Source: an uncultured Pseudomonadota bacterium (GTDB taxonomy: Bacteria; Pseudomonadota; Gammaproteobacteria; Burkholderiales; Burkholderiaceae_C). Taken from it: a stretch of 64,000 bases of DNA. The notes below the pieces were generated by a model. It ran no database searches and was not told the origin of the DNA. It worked only from the letters and a program-made list of their open reading frames with translations. The stretch spans positions 372,001 through 436,000 of the forward strand of contig CAMFIB010000002.1 in the NCBI GenBank assembly GCA_945952465.1, read 5' to 3'. The position numbers were made by a program, and so were the translations under genes. Below, one piece after another: positions 61,160 to 64,000 of the stretch. How positions within the stretch are numbered: position 1 is the first letter of the stretch; every line of letters starts with the position of its first letter.

Positions 61160-62670
61160 GCATGGAGAGCTTTGCCCCGCTGATGTTCGCGGGGCTCATT
61201 TTCATCATGCTGATCGGCTTCCCGGTCGCGTTCTCGCTGGCCGCGCTGGGCCTGGGCTGCGGTTTCTTCGCGGTCGAGATGGGCTGGTTCCAGCCGGAAT
61301 TCATGAGCGCGCTGCCGCTCAACGTGTTCGGCATTCTGAGCAACGACCTGCTACTGGCCATTCCGTTCTTCACGCTGATGGGCGCCATCCTGGAGAAGTG
61401 CGGGCTGGCCGAAGACCTGCTGGACTCCATGGGCCAGTTGTTCGGCCCCATGCGCGGCGGCCTGGGCTACGCGGTCATCGTGGTGGGCTTCATTCTCGGC
61501 GCCATCACCGGCACGGTGGCCGGCCAGGTCATCGCCATGGCGATGATCGCGCTGCCGGTCATGATGCGCTACGGCTACAACATGCGCTACGCCACCGGCG
61601 TGCTGGCGGCCTCCGGCACCATCACCCAGCTGGTGCCGCCGTCGCTGGTGCTGGTGGTCATGGCCGACCAGCTCGGCCGTTCGGTGGGCGACATGTACAA
61701 GGGCGCCTGGGGCCCGTCCATCCTGCAGGTGCTGATCTTCTTCATCTACACCTTCGCCGTCACCCGCATCCGCCCGGCCTACCTGCCGGGTCTGCCGCCC
61801 GAGGCGCGCACGCTGCAGGGCTGGGCGCTCTGGAAGAAGTGCCTGCGAGGCATCGTGCCGTCGGCCGTGCTGATCTTCGCCGTGCTGGGCAGCATGGGCG
61901 GCTTGCCCGGCATTTCCACTGCCGTCTGCACGCCGACCGAAGCCGGCGCCATGGGCGCTGTGGGCGCTTTCGTTCTCGCCGCGCTGCACCGCCGCCTGAC
62001 CTGGCCGCTGGTCAAGGAGGCGCTGGCGGGCACCATGCGCATCACCGCGATGGTGGTCTTCATCCTGATCGGCTCGCGGGTGTTCTCGCTGGTGTTCCAG
62101 GGGGTGGACGGCGCGCGCTGGATCGAGCACATGCTGTCCAGCCTGCCGGGCGGCCAGATCGGCTTCCTGATCGTCGTCAACATCTTCATCTTCTTCCTGG
62201 CGTTCTTCCTCGACTTCTTCGAGATCGCGTTCATCATCCTGCCGCTGCTGGGCCCCGTGGCCGACAAGCTCGGCATCGACATGATCTGGTTCGGCGTGCT
62301 GCTGTGCGTGAACATGCAAACCTCCTTCATGCACCCGCCGTTCGGCTTCGCGCTGTTCTACCTGCGTGGCATCGCCGACACGCTGTACAAGAACAAGGCG
62401 CTGCCGGCCAAGGTCGAGTCCAAGGACATCTACCTCGGCGCCATCCCTTTCGTGCTGCTGCAGCTGCTGCTGGTGGTCATCGTCATCTTCGTGCCGCAAA
62501 CCGTCACCGTCTTCCTCGACAAGGCGGAGGTCTATGACCTCGACAAGGTCGAGATGCCCGCCGTCGAGCCGCAGAACCCCAACGCCGACGACGCCCAGCG
62601 CGCGATGGACGACCTGCTGAACATGCCCCCGCCGCCGGCAGCAGGCGCCAGCGCGCCAGCCGGCCAATGA
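61156..62670 (+). CDS. TRAP transporter large permease (DctM-like)
   Basis: 504 residues with about 12 helices. 'LLLAIPFFTLMGAILEKCGLAEDLLDSMGQLFG', 'LGYAVIVVGFILGAITGTVAGQVIAMAMIALPVMMRYGYN', 'GTITQLVPPSLVLVVMADQLG' and 'CTPTEAGAMGAVGAFVLA' are DctM signatures. The C-terminal about 50 residues are charged and Pro-rich. With the small permease it forms the sodium-driven membrane unit; the substrate-binding protein must be encoded elsewhere, so the substrate (dicarboxylate, mannitol or aromatic acid) is unknown. Confidence 0.94.
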   Translation: MSMESFAPLMFAGLIFIMLIGFPVAFSLAALGLGCGFFAVEMGWFQPEFMSALPLNVFGILSNDLLLAIPFFTLMGAILEKCGLAEDLLDSMGQLFGPMRGGLGYAVIVVGFILGAITGTVAGQVIAMAMIALPVMMRYGYNMRYATGVLAASGTITQLVPPSLVLVVMADQLGRSVGDMYKGAWGPSILQVLIFFIYTFAVTRIRPAYLPGLPPEARTLQGWALWKKCLRGIVPSAVLIFAVLGSMGGLPGISTAVCTPTEAGAMGAVGAFVLAALHRRLTWPLVKEALAGTMRITAMVVFILIGSRVFSLVFQGVDGARWIEHMLSSLPGGQIGFLIVVNIFIFFLAFFLDFFEIAFIILPLLGPVADKLGIDMIWFGVLLCVNMQTSFMHPPFGFALFYLRGIADTLYKNKALPAKVESKDIYLGAIPFVLLQLLLVVIVIFVPQTVTVFLDKAEVYDLDKVEMPAVEPQNPNADDAQRAMDDLLNMPPPPAAGASAPAGQ

Positions 62671-62682
62671 CACTGCCCCACC

Positions 62683-63147
62683 GTGGCCGATGACGCCGCC
62701 GGCCAACCGGAGCCGTCGGCGCTCGAGGGGCCGTCCTTTCCGCCGCTGGTCAAGCTGATGGCCAGCGCCCTCGTGCTGGCGCTGCTGGTCAGCGGTGCGC
62801 GGGTTGCCGGCACCTTGGCCCGAGCCGACATCGGCTGGCAGACCCGGCTCATGCTGCTGGCCGGCGTGGTCTTCGTGCTGGTGTCTTACGCCGCCATGAT
62901 GCGCAGCCGCACCGGCATCAGCGCCACCCACGTGCACCAGCGCGGGCTGTGGACCAAGCGGGCCGCTCTGGCCGACATCACCCACGCCAAGCTGATCCAT
63001 TTGCCGCGGCTGGCCTGGCTGGTTTCGCCTCGGCTCATGGTCCGCGCCAAGGGCCGCGGCGTGCTGACCTTCTTCACCGCCGACCCCGCCGTGCTCGCCA
63101 GGATGGAGGCCATCGGGCTGGGCAGCCTGCCGTCGCCCCGGGGTTGA
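62683..63147 (+). CDS. Membrane protein with PH-like domain, unknown
   Basis: 154 residues from GTG 62683, twelve bases after the TRAP permease gene. Two hydrophobic segments (about 22-42 and 54-72) are followed by a beta-rich domain: 'RTGISATHVHQRGLWTKRAALADITHAKLIHLPRLAWLVSPRLMVRAKGRGVLTFFTAD'. The pattern 'xxIxxxxxxxxxxWxxxxxxxxDI' resembles bacterial PH-like (bPH2-type) domains. No function is known. It may be co-transcribed with the TRAP genes. Confidence 0.7.
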   Translation: MADDAAGQPEPSALEGPSFPPLVKLMASALVLALLVSGARVAGTLARADIGWQTRLMLLAGVVFVLVSYAAMMRSRTGISATHVHQRGLWTKRAALADITHAKLIHLPRLAWLVSPRLMVRAKGRGVLTFFTADPAVLARMEAIGLGSLPSPRG

Positions 63148-63348
63148 TCTGTGTCAAAACGGATCGGCGATTCGAGGTTCGGGTAGAAAATAAGCAGAAA
63201 ACCCGCAATTTCTGCCCGATATTTGTCGGCTTGGCGACTTTTCCGGTTAAGCTATCGCATCTGCAGCCCCAACGGCCGCATCCCTTGAAGACAGGCCCCG
63301 GCACAGGGGCCGCGCAACCGACACAACAACGATGATTTCCAGGACGAC

Positions 63349-63948
63349 ATGCCGTCCGGGCTGGCGCAAGCCTTTCCCGGTTCCGGCGCACCGGGCCGCG
63401 CTGCCCGGCATTTCAAAGGCCGCACCCGCATGGCCAGTGTGAACGTCTGCGGCCGCTGGGGTGCCCTGGCCGGCCGCCTGGTGCTGGCCTTCGCCCGCAT
63501 CGAGCGCACGGTGAACCGCATGCTGCACGATTGGCAAGACCCGTCGGCGGCGCTGCGCGGCCGCGGTGAGGCCACGCTGGGCGGCAAGCTGGGCGTGCTG
63601 CTGGAACGGGTCGAGACGCTGCCCATGCCCGAGGCCTACCGCCGCGACCTGCGCGTCGTGCTGCGCCAGGCCAGCGGCATGGCCGACTACCTCTACCGCA
63701 TCAGCCAGCATCCGCTAGCCGACATCGTCGGCCACGACGGACACGCCACCGGCAGCGCGCCACTGAGCGCCGACGAATTGCAGAAGCTCGAAGGCTATGC
63801 CCGGCAGGCCGAGGCCGTCGCCACGCGGCTGCCGCCGCTGGCCTCGCTGGTCAACCTGTTCCGCGCCGACGGCGTGGAGCGCGAACTCTCGGGCCGGCCA
63901 CTCGCCAACTGCCCCAACTCCCACGAACGCTGGCTTCAGGCCGCCTGA
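63349..63948 (+). CDS. Hypothetical protein, unknown
   Basis: 199 residues if started at ATG 63349; ATG 63430 (MASVN) is an alternative that drops a basic, low-complexity leader. The body is helical with 'LVLAFARIERTVNRMLHDW', 'GKLGVLLERVETLPMPEAYRRDLRVVLRQASGMADYLYRISQHPL' and 'LQKLEGYARQAEAVATRLPPLASLVNLFRADGV'. No domain is recognised and there is no membrane helix. The 200-base region upstream (63148-63348) is more A+T-rich and probably holds its promoter. Coding potential is plausible by codon use. Confidence 0.55.
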   Translation: MPSGLAQAFPGSGAPGRAARHFKGRTRMASVNVCGRWGALAGRLVLAFARIERTVNRMLHDWQDPSAALRGRGEATLGGKLGVLLERVETLPMPEAYRRDLRVVLRQASGMADYLYRISQHPLADIVGHDGHATGSAPLSADELQKLEGYARQAEAVATRLPPLASLVNLFRADGVERELSGRPLANCPNSHERWLQAA

Positions 63949-64000
63949 GGCTGCGCCGCAGGAATGCCCGAGCGGCCCGATGGGCCGGAGGTTGAAAACG

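Noticed and set aside
63170-63260. Possible flagellar sigma-28 promoter (TAAG ... GCCCGATA) before the last gene
   Set aside because: The spacing between the two boxes is about 19 bases instead of about 15, and the gene has no flagellar resemblance.

Overview
The window is high-G+C, densely coded chromosomal DNA from a betaproteobacterium, most likely a member of the Comamonadaceae (Burkholderiales; relatives of Acidovorax and Variovorax). This rests on gene content (DUF2970, DUF3460 and surface-adhesin-E-like proteins, an FdsGBA-type NAD-linked formate dehydrogenase, a thiC-thiO-thiS-thiG-thiDE cluster) and on two families of short interspersed repeats of the kind seen in that family. No rRNA, tRNA, CRISPR array, transposase or prophage was seen. 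No stretch over about 300 bases lacks a gene. The genus is inference; the gene calls come from reading the translations.

Layout. 1-4.6 kb: mixed enzymes (creatininase end, DUF924, a cis-CaaD-like tautomerase, a GlxA-type AraC regulator divergent from a dienelactone hydrolase) and small envelope proteins. 4.6-12.2 kb: START-like protein, SulP transporter, an Lhr-like DEXH helicase, and stress proteins (CsbD, BON lipoprotein) ending in a strong terminator, then a zinc metallopeptidase. 12.3-18 kb: moeB, ctpA and gpmA face the rhodanese-grxC-secB-gpsA operon. 18-20.8 kb: GST, an MSAD-like tautomerase and a lower-G+C orphan membrane protein. 20.8-36 kb is a cofactor block: panC-panB, nadC-nadA, a PabB-PabC fusion, panD, the thiamine operon under a TPP riboswitch, nadB, then scpA.

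36-40 kb: a DUF3460 protein, a 168-bp inverted-repeat element, a BamE-like lipoprotein, and a two-gene unit (TonB-dependent receptor plus ModA-like lipoprotein) whose upstream region carries a dyad matching the arms and spacing of a ModE operator. 40-52 kb: metG, apbC, a LysR regulator, an OxlT-type carrier, a fused FdsG-FdsB subunit, FdsA and FdhD, forming a formate (possibly oxalate) unit that needs molybdenum. 52-58.4 kb: FtsX-like permease, truncated globin, Smr and RadC, fkpB-ispH, a VOC protein. 58.5-64 kb: an orphan resembling the N-terminal lyase-like region of LanKC lanthipeptide synthetases, serS, two TRAP permease subunits and two unknown proteins.

Themes. Molybdenum links MoeB, the possible TonB/ModA-like uptake unit and the molybdenum formate dehydrogenase. 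Thiamine, pantothenate, NAD and folate synthesis genes lie together. The most distinctive feature is how interspersed repeats have entered reading frames: one forms the linker of the FdsG-FdsB fusion, one supplies the first codons of ScpA, and one encodes an N-terminal extension of IspH.
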